From positions 27,320,501-27,384,500 of the forward strand of contig JAPQWV010000002.1 in assembly GCA_027422505.1 (NCBI GenBank): DNA of 64,000 bases, given 5' to 3'. Below are positions 45,057 through 57,203 of the stretch, in pieces. The notes beneath the pieces are model-generated. The model was not told the origin of the DNA. It saw nothing but the letters and a program-made list of their open reading frames with translations, and made no database searches. Positions within the stretch are counted from its first letter, which is position 1. Each line of letters starts with the position of its first letter. The translations under genes were made by a program, and so were the position numbers. Source of the DNA: Craterostigma plantagineum. Taxonomy: Eukaryota > Streptophyta > Magnoliopsida > Lamiales > Linderniaceae.

Positions 45057-46333
45057 TATTGGCATTAAAAATGGCGATGATGGTCCCTTGATCCCTTCTG
45101 TAGTATATGATTATTCAAGTCTTAAACAAGGAAAGTTAAAGATAAGAATTAACTGTCATCGCATTCTAGAATATGGCCGTTTCATTTCGAAGAGCCGTAC
45201 CGTAATTACGATCAGTTTAAAATCGAATGAAAAATAATAAAAAGATAAGAAACATGCAAGATGTAATAAAAGATTGCCAAGGAGACAATAACGAGTGAAG
45301 AGTGGGATCCGACAAAATCCTTAATACTCGGATTAAAAAAACAAGACGGGGAAAGTTGATTAACTGATTATATTTGATAATCAATTTGACCATGTATTTA
45401 AGAGTTAAAAATTTAAGTAATTTCCACTTAAGAGCGCAATGACAATGAGCAGATCTCTTTTGATCGTACTATCTATTAAACGCATAATAAAAACGTCAAA
45501 AGCATAAACTAAGGACGGACGGAGACAACCTTAATCATGATGATGGGATAGTATAGTAGTGAAAATCTTTGTTCAAAAGCATATTCTTGCTAGGATAGTA
45601 TTTATGAAGGATATATATTAGAGTTGCTTATATGAAGACTTGTCTCATCACTTGCTTGCGCATTATAATATTTCATATATCACATTGAATTGGTACTTGA
45701 AAGCGATATTTCCCATTAATGCCAAAGTCGAGGCTTTGCATGCAACACCACTCCGGAAATTCTTGTTTGCGCCCCACCAATCTTCATTCCAATATTTATT
45801 TAAAAAACTTATAACTGTTAGAAACAATATGGATATATCTCAATCATATGTATAGGTGCATGCAACACTATCTATATATTTATATTTTGTTTTCCCGATG
45901 CAGAATAGAGGAAAATTGGGAGTAGTTAAAGATATACTTATTAAAACATTAACAGTCCCATACTAGTAATAAATTCTAACTTTAAGCGGCTAAGGAAGGT
46001 TGCCTTGTGCATTTTGCTTAGACATATAGGGCCTGAAACAAGGGGAACTTAGCCCCATTAGATGCAACTTTTTGCTTAGTGACATTCTACTGTTTCTATA
46101 TTTGAATTTTGGCCTTATGGTTGGTAAGTAAGATATGAAGGGATTTTTTTTTTAATTTTACTTTTTCCATATTTATTGCACGAACTCGGCGCAACATGAA
46201 CTTTTGCTTGTACGTTTTTGGGCCTTTTGAACCATCACCTAGGCTCAATAAAGGCAGAGGAAAAAGCAATAGCCCAAGCCCATATATCTATTACCTTAGT
46301 TAAAGAATATAATATATATTATATATATATATA
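45057..46333. other. Intergenic AT-rich region
   Basis: No supportable gene or complete repeat seen. Confidence 0.5.
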
Positions 46334-46363
46334 CTAGGTGAAAGGAGCCGCGCCTTGTGCGGC
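46334..46363 (-). mobile_element. Candidate Helitron 3' terminus
   Basis: On the minus strand a GC hairpin (GCCGC...GCGGC, 46347-46363) is followed nine bases later by CTAG (46334-46337) and then T, the hairpin-CTRR-T arrangement of Helitron 3' ends. The body would extend to the right. I could not find its 5' TC end, so extent is unknown. Confidence 0.5.
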
Positions 46364-46678
46364 GATAAATGCCCATATTATCATATAAATGCCATTTTAT
46401 TAATTTTGTTTAATCATATAAGTAAGCACGTCACGCGTTTCGATAAAGTAAACATAAATGAATATAATAAAAAAATTTGAGAAAATTGGAAAGTCAAATC
46501 GAATTCCAAGCTAAGAGAATTACTCGAATGAATTGTATAAATAATATTGTTCCTCTATTTGAATCGAAGAGTTTGTAGTTGATAGTTCCAACGCCAAAGT
46601 CCACGATGTAATCGGGTAGTGATTTTCAAACCGATCCCGACCCGATCAAATGCGGGTAGGGCTGGCAGTGGGGCGGGG

Positions 46679-47194
46679 TGTAAAGTGACCTTTGTTACTT
46701 TGTTGACCATTCAACAAATGGAAGTGGACGGCCACATGAATTAAGTGCTATGAAGAAACAAGTTATTACATCGGCTACGGAGTTGAATATTGAAATGGTG
46801 TGCGCACAAAGTTAAGACTTTGAGGACGTGTGTTTACACATAATCGAGGCAGGAGCTTAGCCTATAAATAGGCTTCACTCGACGAAGGATGAAATTGCCT
46901 CAGGCCACAGAAAAATACCACCATATCGTCAGCGAGGGTTTATTCCTCGGTCACCTTTTCTCCAATATTTCTTTGTAGCCTACTCCTAATTTTGTTGCAG
47001 CTGTATCACGTCAGTGTACGTGTCTGTAATATCTCCACATAATAAAGAAGTTCTACCCCGGCCCGTGGATGTAGTTCATTCTGACCGAACCACGTAAATC
47101 TCGTGTCACTGTCCAAATTTATTTTTCGTCTCTATTATTTATTATCGTTATTTTTCGGGCAAATAATTATCGGGGATTTCCGCATATCCTAACA
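46679..47194 (+). repeat. 5' LTR of the Tnt1-like element
   Basis: 516 bp; the promoter-like palindrome GCCTATAAATAGGC (about 46860-46873) contains the TATA box. Ends CCTAACA. Confidence 0.92.
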
Positions 47195-47234
47195 AATTGG
47201 TATCAGAGCCAACCCGATTTATTTTTTAGCCACC

Positions 47235-50200
47235 ATGACGATAACAAAAATGTCAATTGAAAAGTTCGACAGAAATGTCAACTTTGCAATGTGGAGTCTC
47301 AAGATGGAGGTCATACTCATTCAAGACGGTTGTGAGGTGGCGCTTGAAGGCGCAAAGAAGAAACCAACCGAAATGAAGGACGATCAATTTAATGAATTGG
47401 ACAAGAAAGCCAGATCGGCCATTATCTTAAATCTCTCTTACGAGGTTTTACAAGAAGTTGCCGGAGACGACGGCCATGGGTATGTGGGATGCATTAAAAG
47501 CTATCTACATGAAGAAAACTAAGGAGAATCGGCTTTATTTAAAGCAGAAGCTATACAGTATGAAAATGACAGAAGGTACTTCTATACTCTCGCATCTCGA
47601 TAAATTCGATTCTATCATTATTGATTTGGCGAACGTAGAAGTCAAAGTGACGGACGAAGATCAGGCCATAATATTGTTGTGTTCCCTTCCTTCGTCTTTA
47701 AAGCATTTTCGTGACACCATAATCTATGGGAAAGATACGATATCGTACGCTAGTGTCAAATCTGCTTTACAATCGAAAGAACAGATAGACAGGGACATTA
47801 CGGGAGAAACAAGTGGTAGCCAGGCAGAAGGCCTGTTTGCACGGGGAAGACCAGAGCATAGAGACGATGGAAATAGCAGATCTAAAGAAAGGTCGAAATC
47901 CAGGTACAGAAATAAAGTCTGTAATTTTTGCAAGAAAAAGGGTCACATTAAAGCTGATTGTTTCAAATTAAAAAATAAGGAGAAAAATAATCAGCAATTT
48001 AGTAAACCCGCCGAAGCTAGTTTAGCTGCCGATGAGAGCGATGGAACTATTTTTGTAGCAACTGCAAATATTGTTAGGTCTGATAATGAGTGGATCTTAG
48101 ATTCGGGTTGTTCTTACCACATAAGTCGGAGTCGGGATTATTTTTCCACATATGAAATTTTGATGGTGGATATGTTTTAATGGGAAATGATGCTCCGTGT
48201 AAAGTTGTTGGTAAAGGTACAGTTAGGATCAAGATGTTCGACGGAATCATCCGAACGCTCACAGAAGTCAGACATGTTCCAGATATGAAGAGAAATCTTG
48301 TCTCTTTAGGCACACTTGAATCTCAAGGGTGCAGGTTCTCAGGTGAAGGTGGAGTTTTAAAGATTGCCAGATGTGCCCTTGTCGTGATGAAAGCTTGCAG
48401 ATCTGAAAATTTATATATTTTGCAGGGAACTACTGTTACCGGTTCCGCTGCAGTTTCAACATCCCCGGAGGTTGATACCACGCGATTATGGCATATGCGA
48501 CTTGGACACATGGGAGAAAAAGGCTTAACGATTTTAAGCAAGCGGGGCCTACTTTGCGGTCAAAGTACTAGTAAGATGGACTTTTGCGAACATTGTATTT
48601 TTGGGAAGCAGAAACGAGTCAGCTTCAATTCGCCAGCAGTCCACAGGACGAAAGGTACTTTGGACTATATTCATTCTGATGTATGGGGTCCTTCTCGTGT
48701 TCCGTCCAAAGGTGGTGCAAGATATATGTTGACTTTCATCGATGATTTTTTGAGGAAAGTCTGGGTCTATTTTCTTAAACAGAAAAGTGATGTTTTCCTA
48801 ACATTTAAACAATGGAAGGCTTTGATTGAAAAGCAGACAGGAAAACAGATCAAGCGGTTGCGGACAGATAATGGCTTAGAGTTTTGTGGAAGCGAGTTCA
48901 ACGAATTTTGCAAGAATGAAGGTATTGCTCGACATCACACTGTTCGAATGACACCTTAACAAAATGGTGTTGCCGAGCGCATGAACCGGACGCTTCTAGA
49001 GAGAGCTCGATGTATGATCTCCGACGCTGGGTTGACAAATGATTTTTGGGCTGAAGCTATCGCCGCAGCATGTTATATTGTCAACCGCTCACCGTGTTCA
49101 CCGATCAATTTCAAGACTCCTGAGAAAGTATGGTCAGGTACTCCTGCTGATTACTCCAACTTAAGAATATTTGGGTGCCCATCTTATATGCACGTAAACG
49201 AGGGAAAGTTAGAGCCTAGAGCTAAGAAGTGTATTTTCCTCGGTTACGCTTCAGGGGTGAAAGGATATAGACTATATAATCCTGATCCCAAGTCACCCAA
49301 ATTCGTAATTAGCAGAGATGTTACATTTGACGAGTCTTCTATGTTACATCCTTCGAAAGAGTCTACTAATTCTTCTAATGAAGAAAAGAAGGATAGTGTA
49401 CACAGCGAGGTGGAGCTCGAGATCAACAAAGATCCTTCAGATGACCCTGCTACGAGTTCAACAGATCAAGGGGATGAGCCAGAACCTGATTCAGATCCTG
49501 TTGAAGATGACAACACCGAGCAGGAATATTCTATAGCCAGAGATAGGGAGAGACCGGAGATTCGACTAGCGGTACGTGAATTTAGTTTCGTATGCTTTAT
49601 CAGTGGCGCAAGAAACAGGTGGAGGCGGCGAACCTTCTACCTATTCGGAGGCAATAAGCGATGATAATTCTGATAAGTGGCTGGTAGCGATGAATGAAAA
49701 AATGGAGTCTCTGCACAAGAATGGAACGTGGATTCTTGTGCCGCCGCCAAAGAAAAAGAAAATAGTCGGATGTAAGTGGGTCTTCAAGAAGAAAGAAGGT
49801 TTATCTGATACGGACGATGCAAGGTATAAGGCACGATTAGTCGCGAAAGGCTATAGTCAGGTACAAGGTATAGATTTTAATGATGTATTCTCACCTGTCG
49901 TTACACATAGCTTTATTCGTGTATTACTTGCATTCGTGACATGCATGATTTGGAGTTAGAGCAGCTTGACGTCAAGACGGCGTTCTTACATGGCGATTTA
50001 GATGAACAGATTTATATGAAGCAACCCGAAGGCTTCATAGTTGAAGGCAAGGAAGACCAAGTTTGTCTGTTGAAGAAATCCTTATATGGATTAAAGCAGT
50101 CTCCAAGACAGTGGTATAAACGGTTTGATTCTTTCATGTTGGGTCATGGTTTCTCCAGGAGCAAGTATGATAGTTGTGTTTACTTCCGGAAGTTAAATGA

Positions 50201-51201
50201 CAGTTCGTTCATTTACCTATTGTTATATGTTGATGACATGCTCATTGCGGCTAAGAATCTTGCAGAAATTCACCAGTTGAAGGCCTTATTGAATGGTGAA
50301 TTTGAGATGAAGGATTTGGGAGCAGCTAAGAAGATTCTTGGTATGGAGATTAGACGTGATAGAGGAGCTGGTAAGTTGCACCTGACCCAGGAAAGTTACC
50401 TCAAGAAGGTTTTGGAGAGATTTGGCATGAGCAATGCCAAACCAGTCAGCACTCCTCTTGCTAGTCATTTTAGGCTAAGCGCTGCTCAGTCACCATCCAT
50501 CATCAGATGGGGAAGAAGCGTACATGGCACGAGTTTCTTACTCGAGTGCAGTCGGCGGTATTATGTATGCAATGGTATGTACACGTCCTGATATTTCACA
50601 TGCTGTTAGTGTTATTAGCATGTATATGGCTAATCCAGGGAAAGAACACTGGCAAGCAGTGAAGTGGATTCTCAGATACTTGAAGGGTACTCTAAGTTTT
50701 TGTTTGGAGTTTGGCAGAAACAGTGATACTCTCGTTGGCTTCGTTGATTCAGACTACGCAGGTGATCTCGATAAACGACGATCTCTTACTGGTTATGTAT
50801 TTTGTATTGGAGGTTGTGCAGTTAGCTGGAAAGCTACTCTACAGCACGTAGTGGCATTATCTACTACTGAAGCAGAATACATGGCGATTACTGACGCGAT
50901 CAAGGAAGCATTGTGGTTGACGGGGTTATTCAGTGAATTAACTCAGAATCAGGGAGTTATTACTATTTTCTGTGATAGTCAAAGTGCGATTCATTTGACT
51001 AAGGATCAGATGTACCACGAAAGGACTAAGCATATTGATGTTAAGTATCATTTTATTCGTGATATCGTTGCAGATAAAAAGGTGTTTATTAAGAAGATAC
51101 ACACGAAGGATAATCCTGCAGATTTGTTTATGAAGGCTCTTCCAGTTTCCAAGTTCAACCATTGCTTGGACTTGATTGGTGTTTCAAAGTTGGTGAACTA
51201 G
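47235..51201 (+). pseudogene. Tnt1-like Gag-Pol polyprotein, multiply frameshifted
   Basis: ATG at 47235 (MTITKMSIEKFD). The open pieces are 47235-47522, 47458-48180, 48180-48959, 48981-49664, 49576-49959, 49941-50591 and 50524-51201. Gag: NFAMWSLKMEVILIQDG and knuckle [14 protein letters not shown]. Protease: [13 protein letters not shown]. Integrase: [37 protein letters not shown], and the NGVAERMNRTLLERAR block after an in-frame stop at 48957-48959. Reverse transcriptase: VGCKWVFKKK, QLDVKTAFLHGDL, YVDDMLIAAKN. RNase [20 protein letters not shown] and STTEAEYMA. At least six breaks, so inactive. Confidence 0.9.
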
Positions 51202-51300
51202 CCCATCGGGGCTATGGACGGAGGGAGACAGAGAAAGTGACTAAAGATGTTACTAATTAAGGTGGAGTAATTTACGGAACCAAAGGTCAAGGTGGAGATT

Positions 51301-51815
51301 TGTAAAGTGACCTTTGTTACTTTGTTGACCATTCAACAAATGGAAGTGGACGGCCACGTGAATTAAGTGCTATGAAGAAACAAGTTATTACATCGGCTAC
51401 GGAGTTGAATATTGAAATGGTGTGCGCACAAAGTTAAGACTTTGAGGACGTGTGTTTACACATAATCGAGGCAGGAGCTTAGCCTATAAATAGGTTTCAC
51501 TCGACGAAGGATGAAATTGCCTCAGGCCACAGAAAAATACCACCATGTCGTCAGCAAGGGTTTATTCCCCGGTCACCTTTTCTCCAATATTTTTTTGTAG
51601 CCTACTCCTAATTTTGTTGTAGCTGTATCACGTCAGTGTACGTGTCTGTAATATCTCCACATAATAAAGAAGTTCTACCCCGGCCCGTGGACGTAGGTCA
51701 TTCTGACCGAACCACGTAAATCTCGTGTCACTGTCCAAATTTATTTTTCGTCTCTATTATTTATTATCGTTATTTTTCGGGCAAATAATTATCGGGAATT
51801 TCCACATATCCTACA
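51301..51815 (+). repeat. 3' LTR of the Tnt1-like element
   Basis: 515 bp; ends CCTACA, one base shorter than the 5' copy. Its TATA-box palindrome has changed from AATAGGC to AATAGGT. Confidence 0.92.
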
Positions 51816-52240
51816 CGGGGATTCCCCGTCCCGCGGGAATCCGCTCCGACCGGGGCGGGGAATCCCCGAGATTTTATCCCCACGGGGCGGGGATGGGGAA
51901 TGATTTTTCCCCATGGGATCCCCGCCCACCCCGAACCCTTTTTATATATTGTAATATATAATATTAAATTATAATTTAAATAATATTAAAATATATATAG
52001 ATTAAATAATATTAAATTAATACAAATAATATATAAAACTATAATTTAATTAATATTTATAATAAAAATATATATAAATTTATATATTATAAAATATTAA
52101 TTTTTTAAAAAATTAAATCCCTGGGGGGAATCCCCGCCCCGCGGGGACGGGGACACTTTTCTCCCCGAATGCATCGCGGGGACGGGGAAGGTGATTAGAT
52201 CCCCGCCACAGCCCCGCCCCGTTGCCTTCACTAATGCGGG

Positions 52241-53118
52241 TACCCGATGGTCGTGTACCCCTCCGATTGCCGCGGGTCGGGTTCGAGTTTTGTTTTTTAT
52301 TTAACTTTTTCCTGTTAATTTTTTAAAAAATTTAAATAAGCTTAATTGACTTTAATTCCTTCAACAGCAAAATAATTTAAACACCATCAACTATAAAAGC
52401 AAACTCAACACCATAAAAATTCAGCGATAAAATAAATTCAACAACATGTGTCTGACGCCGGCGGGGTTCGGATTTTTATTTTCATTTTTTTAATTATTCC
52501 TTATTTTAACTTTACTTAAATTATGTTCATTTCCTTCAAAAATAATATAAATTAAACACCATCAACAACAACAAAATTAAGCACAATCGGTAATAAAATA
52601 AATTCAACTCCATCAACGTCAACGATAAAAAATTATTCCACACCATCAAAAAATAAAAAAAAAGTTTAAAAAATAAACGAATCTTTTTCTTTCATTAGTT
52701 GGGATTAGTTTTATGTTGAATTTTTATTTTATTAGTTGAGCTTAATTTATACATGAGTTTTTTTTTGTCGGGTACCGGTCGGGTAAATCGGGTAGCATAT
52801 TGCTACCCGATACCCGACCCGAACTTTATACTCGGTTAAACCCGATACCCGACTTCAAACCCGACTTTTCTTCCGATGGGGAAAACCCGATCGGGTCGGG
52901 TCGGTACCCGAAACCCGAACCCACCCCTAATTTAGGCCTGAAAGTTGATATATTAAATAATAATATTATATAATATATAATAATACTATGTAATGAATGC
53001 TATAATTAATGATTTATGATGTTACCAACTGAATATTAAATGAACTAATTATTGAAAATCTCCGTAACTAATACTCTTATCATATTAATTATTAACGTAT
53101 GTAATGCATGATTTAATA
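52241..53118. other. GC-rich repeat remnant and AT-rich spacer
   Basis: Right of the split MITE, sequence such as ACCCGATGG, GGGTCGGGTTCG and, at 52770-52930, many CGGGT/ACCCG words suggest that the MITE sits inside another repeat whose left part is at about 46600-46656. A perfect 9-bp-stem palindrome CGGGTAGCA-TAT-TGCTACCCG lies at 52789-52809. Borders are not defined. No gene. Confidence 0.45.
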
Positions 53119-53120
53119 TA

Positions 53121-53359
53121 CTCCCTCCGATTTTTTTTAGGTGTCGTTTTAGGTTTTTGCACTCATATTAAGAAATAGAATAAAATGTCTAATATACCCC
53201 TAATTAATTGCTTAAGACTATTTAATATATTCCATTTAATAATATTTAAAAGGGTAAAACTGGAAATATGAAAATATTTGTCTTGAAATCTGTAAAACGA
53301 CAACTAATTAGAAATAAAATTAAAGAGCTAAAACGGCATGTAAATAAAATCGGAGGGAG
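53121..53359. mobile_element. Stowaway MITE (mariner type), first copy
   Basis: Terminal inverted repeats CTCCCTCCGATTTTTTTT / AAAATCGGAGGGAG with TA at both outer borders (53119-53120, 53360-53361). 239 bp, noncoding. Confidence 0.88.
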
Positions 53360-53393
53360 TATTGAACAGTAATTAAGACATTAAAAATAACTA

Positions 53394-53638
53394 CTCCCTC
53401 TGTTCTAAAAAGAAAGTCGTTTAAGAAATTTTCATGCATATTAAGACATGGGTTACAATGTCTTTTACACCCCTCATTAATGATCTGCCATGTAATTATT
53501 ATTTTTATATTGAACCTTGTGTTATTATTTAATATGTGGCAATTTTGAAAATTTACACATATATTTGAAAATATGCCAACAACTTTCTTTTCAGAAAAAA
53601 AGATATTTAGAACGACTTTCTTTTTGGAATAGAGGGAG
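53394..53638. mobile_element. Stowaway MITE (mariner type), second copy
   Basis: Terminal repeats CTCCCTCTGTTCTAAAAAGAAAGTCG / CGACTTTCTTTTTGGAATAGAGGGAG with TA at both borders (53392-53393, 53639-53640). 245 bp. A different subfamily from its neighbour 34 bp away. Confidence 0.88.
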
Positions 53639-53891
53639 TATTGATAAAGAAAATCGGACGACTCTGGTGGCTTGGCCAGTTGGCCCTTGTTCATGTATAA
53701 ATTCTGTTCTCTTTCTTCATTATTTTTTCTATTTATTAAAAACAAGCAAAAAGGACTAAAATACACATGCGTTATAAGGCTATATAGGTAATCATTATCC
53801 TGTGAATAGATTAGGACGAAAAATTCCGTTCATTTCGCCATTGGCTCTTATAGATTAATATATATAAAAATTAATATATTTATATAGTAGT

Positions 53892-54333
53892 TGTCGACAT
53901 AATAAGCCACCTGGCCTTTGAATGGGTCAAAAGAGAGCTGCAAAGAAGAAAATGGTTTTGGTTTGTGCGCCGAATTCATTTGGCAAGCTCAGACTTTTCT
54001 TTTATTGTCACATGCCATTCAAAACGCCTATAAATAGGCTGCGGATCATCAAACGAAAATCATCACACGGAAGAGAGAAAATAGAGAGAATAAAATAGAG
54101 AGTTTGTCGGTATTTTCTCCGGCTATAAAGAGAGAGTTTGAGGGTTTTCTCCTTTGTAGATTTGAGAGGTTGTAACTCCTATATTTTTCCTCTATAGTGG
54201 ATTCTTCTTCCTTGCCCGTGGTTTTTACCCCGATTTGTTGGGGGTTTTCCACGTTAAATCTCGGTATCCACATTTTATCTTTAATTACCCAAATATTAGC
54301 GTATATTCGACCGGGTCCGCTGCCACGCCAACA
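53892..54333 (+). mobile_element. Solo LTR (Copia-type)
   Basis: 442 bp from TGTCGACATAATAAGCC to CCACGCCAACA with the 5-bp duplication GTAGT on both sides (53887-53891, 54334-54338). A TATA box sits in the palindrome GCCTATAAATAGGC (54026-54039), the same 14-mer as in the Tnt1-like LTR, and the 3' part has the CCCGTGG...TTCCACGTTAAATCTCG layout of plant Copia U5 regions. No internal sequence remains. Confidence 0.85.
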
Positions 54334-54338
54334 GTAGT

Positions 54339-55383
54339 GACGTAACATTGCTCAAATTAAGAAATAAGCTAGCCGATTACAACCCTTGTCGTGTAATGTG
54401 TACGTCACTGTCTTTTATTATCAAACACCTCATGACTTTGTCCTGTTTACAGTCTATTACATGGACATGGAGGAGTTGCATCTTTAGGCCATCTCCAACC
54501 GAGAAACCTATTCTCAAACAAAAAATACAGTAAATGTCACATCAAACAGTAATTCTTCATCAACCATTAAATCCATTTTCAAACTCAAAAGAATATTCAG
54601 AGAATATTATTTTCCACACCAAATTTTAAAACTTTTCAATATTATCCATACATTTTACAACTTTACAAATTAGACAATAACTACGCCAAAAAAATTAAAC
54701 AAGGAGGATACACCTTGATTATTTCTTGTTTTGGAGTGAGGAACGAGGGTAAACCTTGATTGTCCAGAAATGATCTAGTCGATTTAGGGTTTGTTTGATC
54801 ATTGTCTATATATATAATTGTGTATACATGAATAGTGGGATGGTTATTACGGGATTGTGTGTAATTAAAGACGGCATGGTCATGGTCTTGTTACGTCAAG
54901 GCAACATCAAAATAAATAGTTGCATTACTGTTTAGTTAAATAAATATATTATAAATAGTAAAAGTTAATTTATAGATTAAAGAGGGGTTGATTTGTAAGA
55001 CTTCAAAAGTTGTAAGTCAATGAACATTGAACAGTACGAACTCAAATATGGGTATAAAGTGAGAGAAAATAAGTTAAACTCATTTTGGGTACAGTTTTAA
55101 GCATCGATTGGACCAACTTTCCTATTTTTGGTTGTAAAATAGGTATTGTAAAATAGTCCTACAACGACGGATTAAACTAACTGAAAACACTTTGTCGTCA
55201 TGCATGGTGAATATCCCAATCGTAATATCTCTTCACAAATATAACGAGAAAGAAAAAAACAGAATTTTCACACGCAGGAATTCGGCTATGTACGTATCTA
55301 TATCTTGTTGCTTCCAACTTGCGCACACTATTGACAAAATATCATCGAAGAAAGAAAAAAAAAAACTTTTAAGGAACAATAGA
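54339..55383. other. Intergenic and UGT promoter region
   Basis: A short GGCCATCTCCAACC block at 54487, often seen at the ends of plant MITEs, opens an AT-rich stretch, but I could not find a convincing partner end. A GTATAAAG sequence at about 55051 is a possible TATA box for the UGT gene. No other gene. Confidence 0.4.
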
Positions 55384-56898
55384 ATGGATAACAAACAAGA
55401 AGCTAAAAAGACTACCAAGCACTGCTTAATCCTTCCATTCCCAGTTCAAGGCCACATAAATCCCATGCTTCAGTTCTCGAAAAGGTTATTACATAAGGGC
55501 ATCGACATCACCTTCGCAGCGAGTAAGTACGTCCTCAAGACAACCAAAAACTTCCCAGATTCAATCTCCCTCGAGGCATACTCCGATGGCTTCGACGATG
55601 GACGAGGATCCGTAGCTTTAGTGCCTTACATAGACAAGTTTCGAGAGATTGGGACCCACACGTTGACCGAACTCTTGGAGAAGCTTCAGAGCGCGAAATC
55701 TCCTATTGATTGCTTGATATACGATCCTTTCTTGCCTTGGAGCCTCGACGTTGCTAAAAAGTTTGGGATACTTGGGGCTGCTTTCTTCACTCAGACTACT
55801 GCTGTGAATTGTGTCTACTATCATCTCTACAAAGGGTGGCTGGAATTTCCCATTTCGGCGGACAAAGATAGGATCTTTGTCCCAGGTTTGCCTGAACTCA
55901 AATCCTCGGACTTGCCTTCTTTCGTAGTCGATCAAGAATCTCACCCTGGAGCTTTGGAGCTGCTTCTGAGCCAGTTTCAGAACATCGAAAGTGCTGATTT
56001 CGTGTTGGTCAACTCCATATATGAGTTGGAAAATGAGGTAACATAAGAGATGTAGTAATTCAATCTCGGATTCAGCTATAACTCGCATCGCTTTAGGGTT
56101 TAGAAGCATCAGTTAAAATTTGATTATATATAAGAATTTCTGCTGTTGGATCTTATCATTTCCTATGTAATAATAATTTCAATATACTAGGTTACGGATG
56201 CGATGTCAAGGCATATACCAATCATGACAATAGGACCAACCATACCATCCATGTACTTGGACAAAACCCTAACACAAGACAAACAATACGAGCTAACCCT
56301 CTTCAATCCCGTCAATGCATGCATGGAATGGCTCAAACTCCATGCAAACAAATCTGTAATATACGCTTCCTTTGGTAGCATGGCAGAGCTCGAAACGAGT
56401 CAAATGATCGAAATCGCAGAAGCCCTAAAGATTACGAAAAGACCCTTCCTGTGGGTCGTTCGATCTTCTGAAGAACCAAAACTACCCAAGGATTTCTCTT
56501 CAGACAAAGGGCTCATAGTCTCATGGTCTCCTCAGTTAGAAGTTTTAGCGCACGGTGCAATAGGGTGTTTCATCACACACTGTGGGTGGAATTCGACCTT
56601 AGAAGCTTCGTGTTTCGGCGTTCCCATCATTGCAATGCCTTGGTGGAGCGATCAGTTCATGAACGCAAAGTTCGTGGAGGACGTTTGGAAAATTGGGATT
56701 AGGGCATGCGTCGATTCGAAGACTAACGTTGTGATGAGGGAAGAGATTTTGAGATGTGTGGACTGTGTTATGGAGGGAGAAAGAGGTGAGGAAATGAGGG
56801 GAAATGCGAGGAGAATGGGTGATTTTGTGATAGGAGCCATGAAGGATGGAGGTAGCTCTCAAGCAAACATTGATGAATTTGTTGCTAAACTTTTATGA
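55384..56898 (+). CDS. UDP-glycosyltransferase, UGT74 type
   Basis: Cytosolic family-1 glycosyltransferase that moves sugar, usually glucose, from UDP-sugar to small acceptors such as acids, phenolics or hormones. Two exons, 55384-56037 and 56191-56898, 153-bp intron, 453 residues. The catalytic His is in PFPVQGHINPMLQFSK (about residue 23-26). UGT74-like features are TFAASKYVLKT, EAYSDGFDDG and DFVLVNSIYELENE. The PSPG donor-binding box runs from WSPQLEVLAHGAIGCF through HCGWNSTLEAS to PWWSDQ, ending in the conserved Asp-Gln. The usual 'WCPQ..HEA' reads WSPQ and HGA here, so two commonly conserved positions differ. A longer upstream frame starts at a non-ATG codon and is not used. The gene is intact, but a Copia element sits 55 bp after its stop. 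Confidence 0.93.
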
Positions 56899-56953
56899 AA
56901 TTTTAATATCCTTACATCATGGATTGTATGTAAGGAAAAAAAGATTGTTGTAT

Positions 56954-57149
56954 TGAAAAGATATGAAGAAAGAATTCTTGTATTCCGTCTTGAGTGATCG
57001 AGTACACGTTTACATCTTATATAGACAAAAGCTCGAAATCCTACGCACTAATTACTCTATCTATTCCCTAATTACACGACTAAAGACAGGAAAATATACA
57101 CATGTGATCTCTACCATATATACACATATATTCAATATTACGATCTATA

Positions 57150-57193
<44 letters not shown>

Positions 57194-57196
57194 ATA
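56954..57196 (-). repeat. 3' LTR of the UGT-flanking Copia element
   Basis: 243 bp; contains an expanded (AT)n run (about 57152-57190) that accounts for most of the size difference from its partner. Confidence 0.9.
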
Positions 57197-57203
57197 TCCC
57201 CCC

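Larger units (their letters stand above)
46679..51815 (+). mobile_element. Tnt1/Tork-like Copia element
   Basis: Complete element, 5,137 bp, flanked by CGGGG (46674-46678 and 51816-51820). LTRs 46679-47194 and 51301-51815 start TGTAAAGTGACC and end in ACA. The primer site TGGTATCAGAGCC is at 47198-47210 and a purine tract AAGGTGGAGATT precedes the 3' LTR. LTRs differ at roughly ten positions, mostly C/T or G/A transitions, so it is older than the P450 insertion. Gag and Pol resemble the tobacco Tnt1 group. Confidence 0.93.
46657..52232. mobile_element. GC-rich hAT-type MITE, split by a Copia element
   Basis: The outer ends are TAGGGCTGGCAGTGGGGCGGGG (46657-46678) and, reversed, AGTGAAGGCAACGGGGCGGGG (ending 52232). 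They are flanked by the perfect 8-bp duplication AATGCGGG (46649-46656 and 52233-52240). The MITE itself is about 430 bp: the first 22 bp, then 51821-52232. GGGGATTCCCCG-type palindromic blocks lie near both ends and the middle is AT-rich. The inner Copia element has its own duplication, CGGGG. Confidence 0.8.
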
